A stretch of 8,105 bases of DNA from Lachnospiraceae bacterium (GTDB taxonomy: Bacteria > Bacillota_A > Clostridia > Lachnospirales > Lachnospiraceae): contig JAGCAV010000286.1 of assembly GCA_017652545.1 (NCBI GenBank), positions 1-8,105 on the forward strand, in the 5' to 3' direction. Each line of letters begins with the position of its first letter. Positions within the stretch are counted from its first letter, which is position 1. The notes under the pieces are model-generated. The model saw nothing but the letters and a program-made list of their open reading frames with translations. It was not told the DNA's origin and ran no database searches. The translations under genes were made by a program, and so were the position numbers. Positions 1 through 5,920 of this stretch are shown here, piece by piece.

Positions 1-2
1 CC

Positions 3-53
3 GTTACCGTTGACACTTTCGGTGTCGATTATCCGGAACCCGAAACAAAGTAA
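3..53 (+). CDS. 3' end of an unidentified rightward gene (partial)
   Basis: The third forward frame is open from the window edge and ends in TAA at 51-53, giving a C-terminus VTVDTFGVDYPEPETK. An intrinsic terminator begins about 30 bases after this stop, which supports a rightward gene ending here. The first frame is open for longer (to about 126) but would run straight through the terminator hairpin, so it is less likely. Sixteen residues are too few to name a family and I do not recognise this tail. The gene converges on the leftward pta group. Confidence 0.4.
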   Translation, partial: VTVDTFGVDYPEPETK

Positions 54-83
54 TCTATCTGTACAAATCCTTAAGAGCGAAGA

Positions 84-123
84 AAGAGCAGAGAGGCAAG
101 CCCCTCTGCTCTTATGTTTTTTA
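84..123. terminator. Intrinsic terminator, probably bidirectional
   Basis: A 10 bp perfect stem (84-93 with 104-113, core AGAGCAGAG/CTCTGCTCT) closes a 10-base loop. On the plus strand it is followed by TATG and six T (116-121 onward), a good tail for the gene ending at 53. On the minus strand the stem is followed by TCTTCGC, a weaker but usable T-rich tail. No better hairpin lies between here and the pta stop at 212, so it may also end the leftward transcript. Confidence 0.8.
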
Positions 124-161
124 CATTGAAAATGGATGCTGCATGTTTCCGGCCTTACATG

Positions 162-174
162 GCTGCCCGGCAGC
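162..174. other. Small inverted repeat after pta
   Basis: GCTGC and GCAGC flank a 3-base loop (CCG). There is no T tract on either side, so this is not a terminator by itself. It may be a minor fold in the 3' untranslated region of pta, or chance. Confidence 0.25.
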
Positions 175-182
175 ACCAGCTT

Positions 183-204
183 CACTCTCCACTCTCCACT
201 CTCC
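183..204. repeat. Three tandem copies of a 7-base unit
   Basis: The unit CACTCTC occurs three times without a mismatch (183-189, 190-196, 197-203) and is followed by one further C. On the minus strand it reads as repeated GAGAGTG directly after the pta stop codon (212-214). It lies in non-coding DNA between the pta stop and the terminator. The function is unknown; simple slippage is the plainest explanation. Confidence 0.75.
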
Positions 205-211
205 AAAATGA

Positions 212-1204
212 TTAATCTGCCTGCAGCGCGGTCAGCGCAGCCGTCATCACAATGTCCTCCACCGAGCATCCACGGGACAGGTCATTGCAGGGCTTGTCCA
301 GTCCCTGCAGCACGGCGACTGCCTCCGCGCCTGCCAGGCGCTGCGCCATCTTATATCCGATGTTTCCCGCCTGCAGATCCGGGAAGATCAGGATGTTGGC
401 CCGTCCGGCAACAGGCGATGCGCCAGCCTTGGATGCGCCGATCTCGGGAACGACCGCGGCATCCAGCTGCATCTCCCCGTCCAGTGCCAGATCCGGTGCC
501 AGCTGATGCGCGATCTGCACGGCTTCCCGGACTTTGGTGACCAGCTCATGTTCGGCACTGCCTTTCGTGGAGAAAGACAGAAATGCGACCCTCGGCTCCT
601 CAAAACTGCAGAGCGCACGGGCTGTATCCGCCGCGCACACGGCGATCTGAGCCAGCTCTTCCGCTGTCGGGCACGGAACGACCACACAGTCGGAAAAGAC
701 AAGCAGTCCGTCCTCACCGATCTTCGGGTTGGGCAGATTGATCAGGAAGCTGGATGAGACCACACTGATGCCCGGCTTTGTCCTGATGATCTGCAGCGCC
801 GGCCGAAGCATGTCGCCGGTCGTATGCACCGCGCCGGAGACAAGCCCGTCGGCATCTCCCGTCTTAACCATCATAATCCCAAAGTACATGGGGTCCTCTG
901 TCAGCTCACCTGCCTTTTCCTCGCTGACCCCCTTCTTTTTGCGAAGCTCATACAGCTTTTCGGTATATTCCTTCTTTTTGGGGCTCTGCTTCGGATCAAT
1001 GATCGTGATATCCGAAAGATCCGTTCCGATCCGTTCTCCGATCCCGCGGATCTTCTCCGAATCCCCCAGCAGGACCGGAATGGCGATGCGCTCTTTAGAC
1101 AAAATACCAGCCGCCGCTACCGTTCTTTCCTCTTCACCCTCCGGAAACACGATCGTCCGGACATGCTGCTTAGCCTTTTCCCTTACCCGTTCAGCAAAAC
1201 TCAT
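212..1204 (-). CDS. pta: Phosphate acetyltransferase (short, single-domain form)
   Basis: This enzyme interconverts acetyl-CoA plus phosphate with acetyl phosphate plus CoA in the cytoplasm, the step before substrate-level ATP formation by an acyl kinase. The 330 residues match the usual length of the short clostridial class, without the N-terminal domains of long enterobacterial Pta. Visible family blocks are VFPEGEEERT (19-28), DGLVSGAVHTTGDMLRP (119-135), STKGSAEHELV (212-222), DGEMQLDAA (242-250), PDLQAGNIGYK (275-285) and NDLSRGCSVEDI (307-318). From memory of the Methanosarcina enzyme, Arg88, Arg134, Ser310, Arg311 and Asp317 sit where its catalytic and CoA-binding residues lie. The blocks fit acetyl-specific Pta better than phosphate butyryltransferase (Ptb, about 300 residues). 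The start is ATG with AGGAGGT (1211-1217) six bases upstream. It lies 56 bp behind buk, so the two are very likely cotranscribed. Confidence 0.95.
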   Translation of the reverse strand: MSFAERVREKAKQHVRTIVFPEGEEERTVAAAGILSKERIAIPVLLGDSEKIRGIGERIGTDLSDITIIDPKQSPKKKEYTEKLYELRKKKGVSEEKAGELTEDPMYFGIMMVKTGDADGLVSGAVHTTGDMLRPALQIIRTKPGISVVSSSFLINLPNPKIGEDGLLVFSDCVVVPCPTAEELAQIAVCAADTARALCSFEEPRVAFLSFSTKGSAEHELVTKVREAVQIAHQLAPDLALDGEMQLDAAVVPEIGASKAGASPVAGRANILIFPDLQAGNIGYKMAQRLAGAEAVAVLQGLDKPCNDLSRGCSVEDIVMTAALTALQAD

Positions 1205-1260
1205 ACCCTTACCTCCTGTTCTGCTCAGCGCGGATCCGCAAAACCAGATTTAAATAATGC

Positions 1261-2388
1261 CTAGAGATCCAGTCCCTCAAAGCCATCCCAGACCGGTTTT
1301 CCGGAATAGGTGATGGCTTTCGCCTGTCCCCGGAGCACCCGCAGAACAGGATAGGCCAGTGCCTCCTGCTCCATCTCGCCGGGATAGACGAAGACCGGGG
1401 CGATCCATTCACAGCGGTCCTTTATGCCGTCGATGATATCCTGAAAGCGCATCAGGCCGCCGGTCAGGAGAATACCGTCCACATGTCCCTTCAGGACCGT
1501 GCTCATCTCTCCGATCAGCTTGCAGATCTGATAGATCATGCTGTTCCAGACCAGCGTGGCTTTGGGGTCATTTTCTTCCTTCATCTGATGGATGGCATCC
1601 GAATCCGCTGTCCCGAAGTAACTGACAAACCCGCCGGCCCGCGACAGCATCAGACGGACGTCATCTAGACTGTGTCCCTTCTCCTGTATGTAGTCAAGCA
1701 CGGCGAGCAGCGGAACGCTCCCAAGCCTGGTTGGCGTATAGGCGCCTTCACCGTCCGCTCCCATGTTTCCGTCGATCATACGGCCATACTCATGCGCACT
1801 GACAGTGATGCCCCCGTCAATATGACAAACGATGAAACGGCAGTCCTCATACTTTTTGCCCAGTCCGGCGGCATGGTACTCCGCCACTGCCTTCTGGTTG
1901 AGCACATGGGAATGAGAAACACGGTAAACACCCTTGATGCCTGTCAGGCGGGCTTCATCGCAGAACTCATCCGTGTTGGTCGGGTTGAGTGTATATGCAT
2001 TCCGCCCGTATTCCTGTGCGAACTCCCAGGCCAGCATGACGCCCAGTTTGGCAGGGTGTTCGCTTCCGCCCACTGCCTTTACCGTATCTTCATAGAGACG
2101 CTGATCCACGATCGTCACGCCGCCGGGCTGGGAATACGCGCTGCCGCCGCGGCCTACAAACACATCAATGTCAGCGGGAGCGACGCCATGCTCATGGAGC
2201 ATCTGAGTAATCACCCTGTACCGGAACGGGATCTGTTTGTTCACATGATCATATTTCAAAAGTTCCGGGGCATCGTGAAAAATACTCTCTTCGAAAAGCA
2301 GTGTCTCGTTCTCAAAAAGGCTGATCTTCGTTGATGTTGAGCCGGGGTTGATCACCAGCAGTTTCCAGGTATCAAATGTTTCTGTCAT
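1261..2388 (-). CDS. buk: Butyrate kinase (acyl kinase of the acetate/butyrate kinase family)
   Basis: This is an ASKHA-fold kinase that transfers phosphate between an acyl phosphate (classically butyryl phosphate) and ADP. Counted from the ATG at 2386-2388 it has 375 residues, close to the family's usual 355-360. Motifs include the first phosphate loop INPGSTSTK (13-21), VGRGG (78-82), HVLNQKAVA (161-169), the second phosphate block HIDGGITVSAH (189-199), DGEGAYTPTR (212-221) and the adenosine loop LLTGGL (307-312). The 'INPGSTSTKI' and 'LNQKA' blocks are typical of Buk, not acetate kinase. The C-terminus runs about 15 residues past typical Buk. A TTG four codons earlier (2398-2400) is also possible, but the ATG sits behind GGGGGA (2393-2398) and gives the family-like N-terminus. 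The upstream gap to the GNAT gene is 65 bp and AT-rich, with one weak 5 bp hairpin (2434-2446). True acyl chain preference cannot be read from the sequence. Confidence 0.92.
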   Translation of the reverse strand: MTETFDTWKLLVINPGSTSTKISLFENETLLFEESIFHDAPELLKYDHVNKQIPFRYRVITQMLHEHGVAPADIDVFVGRGGSAYSQPGGVTIVDQRLYEDTVKAVGGSEHPAKLGVMLAWEFAQEYGRNAYTLNPTNTDEFCDEARLTGIKGVYRVSHSHVLNQKAVAEYHAAGLGKKYEDCRFIVCHIDGGITVSAHEYGRMIDGNMGADGEGAYTPTRLGSVPLLAVLDYIQEKGHSLDDVRLMLSRAGGFVSYFGTADSDAIHQMKEENDPKATLVWNSMIYQICKLIGEMSTVLKGHVDGILLTGGLMRFQDIIDGIKDRCEWIAPVFVYPGEMEQEALAYPVLRVLRGQAKAITYSGKPVWDGFEGLDL

Positions 2389-2453
2389 ATTTTCCCCCAA
2401 ATCATGAATTCCTATTAAATCTGTTTTTATTATGACTTTTTAAGTCTTCTTTT

Positions 2454-3248
2454 CTAGCCTGTCTTCGATATCGTCTGTATGGTCAGACCCAGCTTCTGTG
2501 CGAGTCCGAGCGCCGCGGCATTCCGTTCGTCCGCTCTGACAAGAATCTGACCGCTCTCCAGCTCCAGTTCACTTTGAGCATAGTCCAGGATCGCGCGGCA
2601 GGCTTCATATCCGTATCCTTTTCCGCGGAAGGCAGGCGCCAGGGCATATCCCAGTTCAATGTGGAACCCTTCGTCTCCCTCGGCCTTTGCCGGGAACAGG
2701 CCGCACCAGCCGATCACCATTCCGTCCTGATCTGAATCATCATCCTGCCCGGGCTGTCTTTTCAGCAGGACCGACCAGACGCCGAATCCGAAGAAACGGT
2801 AGCAGGCATTGACATACTGAAGAAATTTATCCCGGGAATCGATCTCTTTCAGGTCGAACCCCTCCGCAATGATCCGGTATCGGCCCGCAGCCTGCGTGCC
2901 GCCTGCGTCCTTCACATCCGTCTCTTCGCACGCTTTCAGCAGCGAATAGACTGCTTCATAATCCTCCCCGGTGCTCTCCCTGATGACAAGTCTTCGCGTT
3001 GACGCGACCCTGAAGGGTTTCCCGTAAAAGTGGCAGGCTGTTTTTCGGATAAATGCTTCCGACAGCGAATCTGCCTTTTCCTCCGACACCAGTACTGCCG
3101 CATCCGGAAAATCGATCGTATGAAGGGTCTCCTCCGGACACAGGCCGATCACACAGCCTCCGTCCTTCGCAAAAGCCGAGGCAGCGCCGGTACTGTCTGT
3201 CAGCAGGACATCGCCTGCCTGTGTATGTACAACAAGGTCTTTCCTCAT
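2454..3248 (-). CDS. GNAT-family N-acetyltransferase with extra N-terminal domain
   Basis: The protein has 264 residues. Residues about 84-264 form a RimJ/RimL-like acetyltransferase: it opens with TRRLVIRESTGEDYEAVYSL, has the beta strand HIELGYAL (196-203), then the acetyl-CoA phosphate loop FRGKGYGYEA (207-216), and ends with RADERNAAALGLAQKLGL (238-255), the usual 'N..A..L..KLGF' helix. Residues 1-80 are not part of the GNAT fold. They look like a small alpha/beta unit (LLTDSTGAASAFAKDGGCVIG, 15-35, strand-helix-strand in character) of the kind I have seen fused to GNATs of gut Clostridia. An Asp-rich loop (169-175) interrupts the GNAT core. The substrate is unknown. The start ATG is preceded by GGGAG only three bases away, a short spacing, but an in-frame stop at 3282-3284 leaves no better upstream start. 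It is cytoplasmic, with no membrane segment seen. Confidence 0.85.
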   Translation of the reverse strand: MRKDLVVHTQAGDVLLTDSTGAASAFAKDGGCVIGLCPEETLHTIDFPDAAVLVSEEKADSLSEAFIRKTACHFYGKPFRVASTRRLVIRESTGEDYEAVYSLLKACEETDVKDAGGTQAAGRYRIIAEGFDLKEIDSRDKFLQYVNACYRFFGFGVWSVLLKRQPGQDDDSDQDGMVIGWCGLFPAKAEGDEGFHIELGYALAPAFRGKGYGYEACRAILDYAQSELELESGQILVRADERNAAALGLAQKLGLTIQTISKTG

Positions 3249-3274
3249 AATCTCCCGGTCACTCTGCTGACGCT

Positions 3275-3290
3275 GCGCCGTTCACGGCAC
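3275..3290 (-). other. Hairpin directly after the SGNH hydrolase stop
   Basis: On the minus strand GTGCCG-TGAA-CGGCGC forms a 6 bp stem (one G-T pair) with a four-base loop, four bases after the SGNH stop codon. No T tract follows, so it does not look like a terminator. It could protect or attenuate the message between this gene and the GNAT gene. Confidence 0.35.
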
Positions 3291-3293
3291 CGT

Positions 3294-4211
3294 TTATCCG
3301 ATTGCCTCGATCAGAAAGTTGTAGATCCGCTGATAGGTTGCCTTCGTATAGTGAACGCCGTCGCCGCCTCCGTCATTGACACTTCCCTGTGTTGTCCATC
3401 CGCTTTCCATCAGTTTTGAGTAGGTATCGACCCAGGTGTAGCGTTCCCCGACACCCTTTTTCAGCTTCTTATTGAATGTCATGACCGAGGTCGCATTCTT
3501 TGCCAGGTTCCTGCCCCCGTCCTTCATGCGCATCACATCGATCGGATTGACTGACATGATATAGAGATCACAGTTAAGGACGGACAGATCCTTATAAATC
3601 TTCTTATAGTAACTGATATAGTTACGGACATTCCACAGGTCATTGACCCCCAGATTCAGGACCACTGCGCTCTTCTTTTTCTTCCCCTTCGCGGATTCAG
3701 CCCTTACCCTGGACAGAAGCGTCGGATAGCCGGATGATTTGAACCATGAAAGCCCGCCGCCGTTCCCGTATACAAAGGTGGTCCGTTTGAGCATTTTCCG
3801 GATCGTCAGGTACATCTGCATGGTCCGTGAATCTCCGACCAGAAAGATCTGCGTATACTTCTTCGTCTGCTTCATTTTGTAGGCGCCCATGGCCCTGATG
3901 TCTTTATTGCTGTTCCCGATCATGTAGTAGGTGGCATCTTCATTCGGAATCCGCTCTCCCGGCGTATAAAGGGCTCCCTTGCGGTATGTCCGTGCTTTTC
4001 CCCATCCGTTGAACGTGCGTGCCTCCAGCTTGACTGCGGGAAATTTTTCCTTCCCGGTCACCTGAAGCGTCCTGTATGTCTTCCCATCCCGGTCACAGAG
4101 TCTGACCGTGGCTGCGCGGGCCGGACTGCTCATGCCCATGCAGATCATGATCAGTACGATCACAGCCGTCAGGTAACGTCTGAATGCCGGTTTCCTGTCT
4201 TTTGTATTCAT
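3294..4211 (-). CDS. Secreted SGNH/GDSL-type hydrolase with N-terminal repeat-like domain
   Basis: This is a 305-residue predicted esterase or acyl hydrolase that acts outside the membrane. Residues 1-33 form a signal peptide: basic start (KDRKPAFRR), hydrophobic core (14-27) and a PARA-A site suggesting cleavage after Ala33. Residues about 36-100 include FNGW, YTPGERI and ATYY, spaced like a degenerate InlB/Listeria-Bacteroides surface repeat. Residues about 119-305 hold the SGNH blocks: IFLVGDSRT with nucleophile Ser128 (block I), YGNGGGLSW (148-156, block II glycine), LNLGVNDLW with Asn190 (block III), and GDGVHYT with Asp284 and His287 (block V). A Lys-rich turn lies at 175-180. The natural substrate is unknown; cell-wall or polysaccharide acyl groups are possible. 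The start is ATG with GGGAGG (4218-4223) six bases upstream. It is the first gene of the leftward group and diverges from the amylase. Confidence 0.85.
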   Translation of the reverse strand: MNTKDRKPAFRRYLTAVIVLIMICMGMSSPARAATVRLCDRDGKTYRTLQVTGKEKFPAVKLEARTFNGWGKARTYRKGALYTPGERIPNEDATYYMIGNSNKDIRAMGAYKMKQTKKYTQIFLVGDSRTMQMYLTIRKMLKRTTFVYGNGGGLSWFKSSGYPTLLSRVRAESAKGKKKKSAVVLNLGVNDLWNVRNYISYYKKIYKDLSVLNCDLYIMSVNPIDVMRMKDGGRNLAKNATSVMTFNKKLKKGVGERYTWVDTYSKLMESGWTTQGSVNDGGGDGVHYTKATYQRIYNFLIEAIG

Positions 4212-4272
4212 ATCCTGCCTCCCGATCCTCCGCCTGCTCTCTTTCTATGAGGTCTTTCCAGCATACCTGACA

Positions 4273-4301
4273 AGTATATCAGACAAGGTGCCATCCGTCA
4301 T
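4273..4301 (-). promoter_or_regulatory. Candidate leftward promoter for the SGNH-GNAT-buk-pta group
   Basis: On the minus strand ATGACG (4296-4301) and TATACT (4273-4278) are separated by 17 bases: four of six and five of six matches to the sigma-A consensus. Transcription would start near 4266, leaving a leader of about 55 bases before the SGNH gene. This is the best match I found by eye in the gap; a TTGTCT/TATGCT pair nearby has only a 15-base spacer. Confidence 0.45.
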
Positions 4302-4319
4302 CCGGAAATTCCTGAGGAT

Positions 4320-4348
4320 TTGACAGTTTCTGTTTTTTGTAGTATAAC
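4320..4348 (+). promoter_or_regulatory. Near-consensus sigma-A promoter of the amylase gene
   Basis: A perfect -35 box TTGACA (4320-4325) and TATAAC (4343-4348, five of six) are separated by exactly 17 bases that include a T-rich run. Transcription would begin near 4355, giving a short leader of about 25 bases that is almost filled by the ribosome binding site. The strength of the match suggests high expression unless a repressor acts here. Confidence 0.85.
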
Positions 4349-4366
4349 CGTTTGAATTCATGGGAA

Positions 4367-4372
4367 AGGAGG
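4367..4372 (+). promoter_or_regulatory. Ribosome binding site that fixes the amylase start
   Basis: A full AGGAGG sits six bases before the ATG at 4379-4381. The longer open frame begins at a TTG (4352-4354) upstream of this site and would have to translate through it, only about at the predicted transcript start, so the ATG is the right start. Confidence 0.9.
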
Positions 4373-4378
4373 TATTTT

Positions 4379-5851
4379 ATGGCTCACAACAAGACCATGA
4401 TGCAGTATTTTGAATGGTATCTGCCCAATGACGGGCTCTGGTGGAAGCGCTGCGCTGCCAAGGCTGAGAACCTTTCCTCGCTTGGCATCACGCAGGTATG
4501 GCTGCCTCCTGCATATAAAGGAACCTCACAGGAAGACGTCGGCTACGGCGTCTATGACATGTATGATCTGGGTGAATTTGACCAGAAGGGAACGGTGCGT
4601 ACCAAGTACGGCACAAAGGATGAGTACCTTGCGGCGATCGATTCCTTTCATAACGCCGGGATCGAAGTTTTTGCGGACATCGTACTGAACCACAGAATGG
4701 GCGGTGATGAACTGGAGGAAGTGACCGCCGTAACAGACGCCGAAGATGACAGGAATCAGCAGGTCGGGGGTAAGCAGAAGGTCCGTGTATGGTCCAAATT
4801 CACATTCCCGGGACGTAACGGAAAATACAGCTCCTTCACCTGGGACCACAGGCATTTCTCCGGAACGGACTGGGCCGAGGATGTTGAAAACGGCGGGCAT
4901 ATCTACCGCTTCACCGGGAAAAAATGGGAACCGGACACCGATCCGGAAAACGGAAACTTCGACTATCTCATGGGCATGAATGTGGACATGAGCAACCCCA
5001 CGGTGATCAGTGAGACGAAGAAGTGGCTGGAATGGTATATTCAGACCGCCCACCTTGACGGGCTGCGTCTGGATGCGGTCAAGCACATCAGCTTCTCCTT
5101 CTACAGGGAACTCCTGCATGAGATCAGGGAGAAAACCGGCCTGCCGCTTCCGGCCGTCGGTGAATACTGGAGCGGGGAACTGGAGCGTCTCATGTACTAT
5201 CTCGAATCAGTGGACGATGAAATGTCCCTGTTCGACGTCGCCCTGCACTACAACTTCTTCCACGCCACGCAGGCCGGGGGCAGCTATGATATGCGGACGA
5301 TCCTTGACCAGACGCTTGTGAAGGAAAAACCCGGCAACGCCGTCACCTTTGTCGATAATCACGACACGCAGTACGGCCAGAGTCTTCAGTCCTTCATCGA
5401 CGACTGGTTTAAACCGCTCGCCTACGCGATCATCCTGCTTCGCGGTGACGGGATCCCCTGCGTATTCTACTCGGACTACTATGGAAATCCGGTACAGAAC
5501 CGGCCGCTGGTCCCGAATCTGGGAAAAATGATCAAGACCAGGTACCTGTATGCCTATGGTCCCCAGGAAGATTACTTCGATGACCCGCATGTCATCGGAT
5601 GGACGCGGCAGGGTGATCAGGAACATCCCGATTCAGGCCTGGCAGTTCTGATGTCCAACGCCGAGGGCGGGACCAAAAGGATGTTTGTGGGTACACAGTT
5701 CGCCGGAGAGGCTTTCTATGACATGATCGGAAACTGTCCCGAGAAGGTCATCATCGATGAGGACGGCTGGGGCGAGTTCCGTACGGAAGGCGGAAATGTC
5801 GCGGTCTGGATGAGACAGAGCGCGTCTGAAAACCTGATCGTGAACGAATAA
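4379..5851 (+). CDS. Cytoplasmic alpha-amylase (glycoside hydrolase family 13, subfamily 5 type)
   Basis: This is a 490-residue endo-acting alpha-1,4-glucan hydrolase. It begins MMQYFEWYLPNDG (7-19), the hallmark of liquefying Bacillus amylases and of E. coli cytoplasmic AmyA. The four GH13 regions are all present: DIVLNH (100-105); GLRLDAVKH (228-236) with nucleophile Asp232; PAVGEYWSG (258-266) with acid/base Glu262; and FVDNHDTQ (324-331) with Asp329. These line up within one residue of the B. licheniformis catalytic triad (231, 261, 328). A long domain B (about 105-205) and a C-terminal beta domain (about 400-490) complete the enzyme. There is no signal peptide, so it should act inside the cell on glycogen or imported maltodextrins. 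It is a single-gene unit with its own strong promoter, divergent from the SGNH gene and convergent with rplQ. Confidence 0.95.
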   Translation: MAHNKTMMQYFEWYLPNDGLWWKRCAAKAENLSSLGITQVWLPPAYKGTSQEDVGYGVYDMYDLGEFDQKGTVRTKYGTKDEYLAAIDSFHNAGIEVFADIVLNHRMGGDELEEVTAVTDAEDDRNQQVGGKQKVRVWSKFTFPGRNGKYSSFTWDHRHFSGTDWAEDVENGGHIYRFTGKKWEPDTDPENGNFDYLMGMNVDMSNPTVISETKKWLEWYIQTAHLDGLRLDAVKHISFSFYRELLHEIREKTGLPLPAVGEYWSGELERLMYYLESVDDEMSLFDVALHYNFFHATQAGGSYDMRTILDQTLVKEKPGNAVTFVDNHDTQYGQSLQSFIDDWFKPLAYAIILLRGDGIPCVFYSDYYGNPVQNRPLVPNLGKMIKTRYLYAYGPQEDYFDDPHVIGWTRQGDQEHPDSGLAVLMSNAEGGTKRMFVGTQFAGEAFYDMIGNCPEKVIIDEDGWGEFRTEGGNVAVWMRQSASENLIVNE

Positions 5852-5858
5852 AACGTAC

Positions 5859-5891
5859 AAAAAACGAGCCGGAGGAATTCCTCCGGCTCGT
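5859..5891 (-). terminator. Strong terminator of the rpoA-rplQ operon, between convergent genes
   Basis: A 12 bp perfect GC-rich stem (5864-5875 with 5880-5891) closes an AATT loop. Read leftward, it is followed at once by a run of six T (5864 down to 5859), a classic intrinsic terminator 29 bases after the rplQ stop. Read rightward, the tail is ATGTCGTTTATG, which is poor in T, so termination of the amylase message here may be leaky although the hairpin starts only 12 bases after its stop codon. Confidence 0.9.
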
Positions 5892-5920
5892 ATGTCGTTT
5901 ATGCAGAATAATCTGATGTT

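Noticed and set aside
729..1264. Two overlapping rightward open frames opposite pta
   Set aside because: Both are antisense to conserved Pta motifs, with no initiation signal; the hydrophobic look comes from the reverse complement of charged codons.
1672..2334. 220-codon rightward open frame opposite buk
   Set aside because: It is antisense to a gene with intact kinase motifs, has no good ribosome binding site and its translation shows no recognisable domain; it is a by-product of the codon use of buk.
2434..2446. GACTT-TTT-AAGTC hairpin between the GNAT gene and buk as a terminator
   Set aside because: The stem is only 5 bp and AT-rich, and the leftward strand has an A-rich tail, not a T tract, so it should not terminate.
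2427..2457. CATAAT-like -10 box for a separate buk promoter
   Set aside because: No -35-like sequence stands 16-18 bases upstream on the minus strand; AT-rich spacers give such boxes by chance.
4352..4378. TTG start nine codons upstream for the amylase
   Set aside because: It would begin at the likely transcription start and translate the AGGAGG that clearly serves the ATG at 4379.
4526..5119. 197-codon leftward open frame inside the amylase gene
   Set aside because: The opposite strand holds conserved GH13 catalytic blocks over the same bases; the protein has no familiar features.
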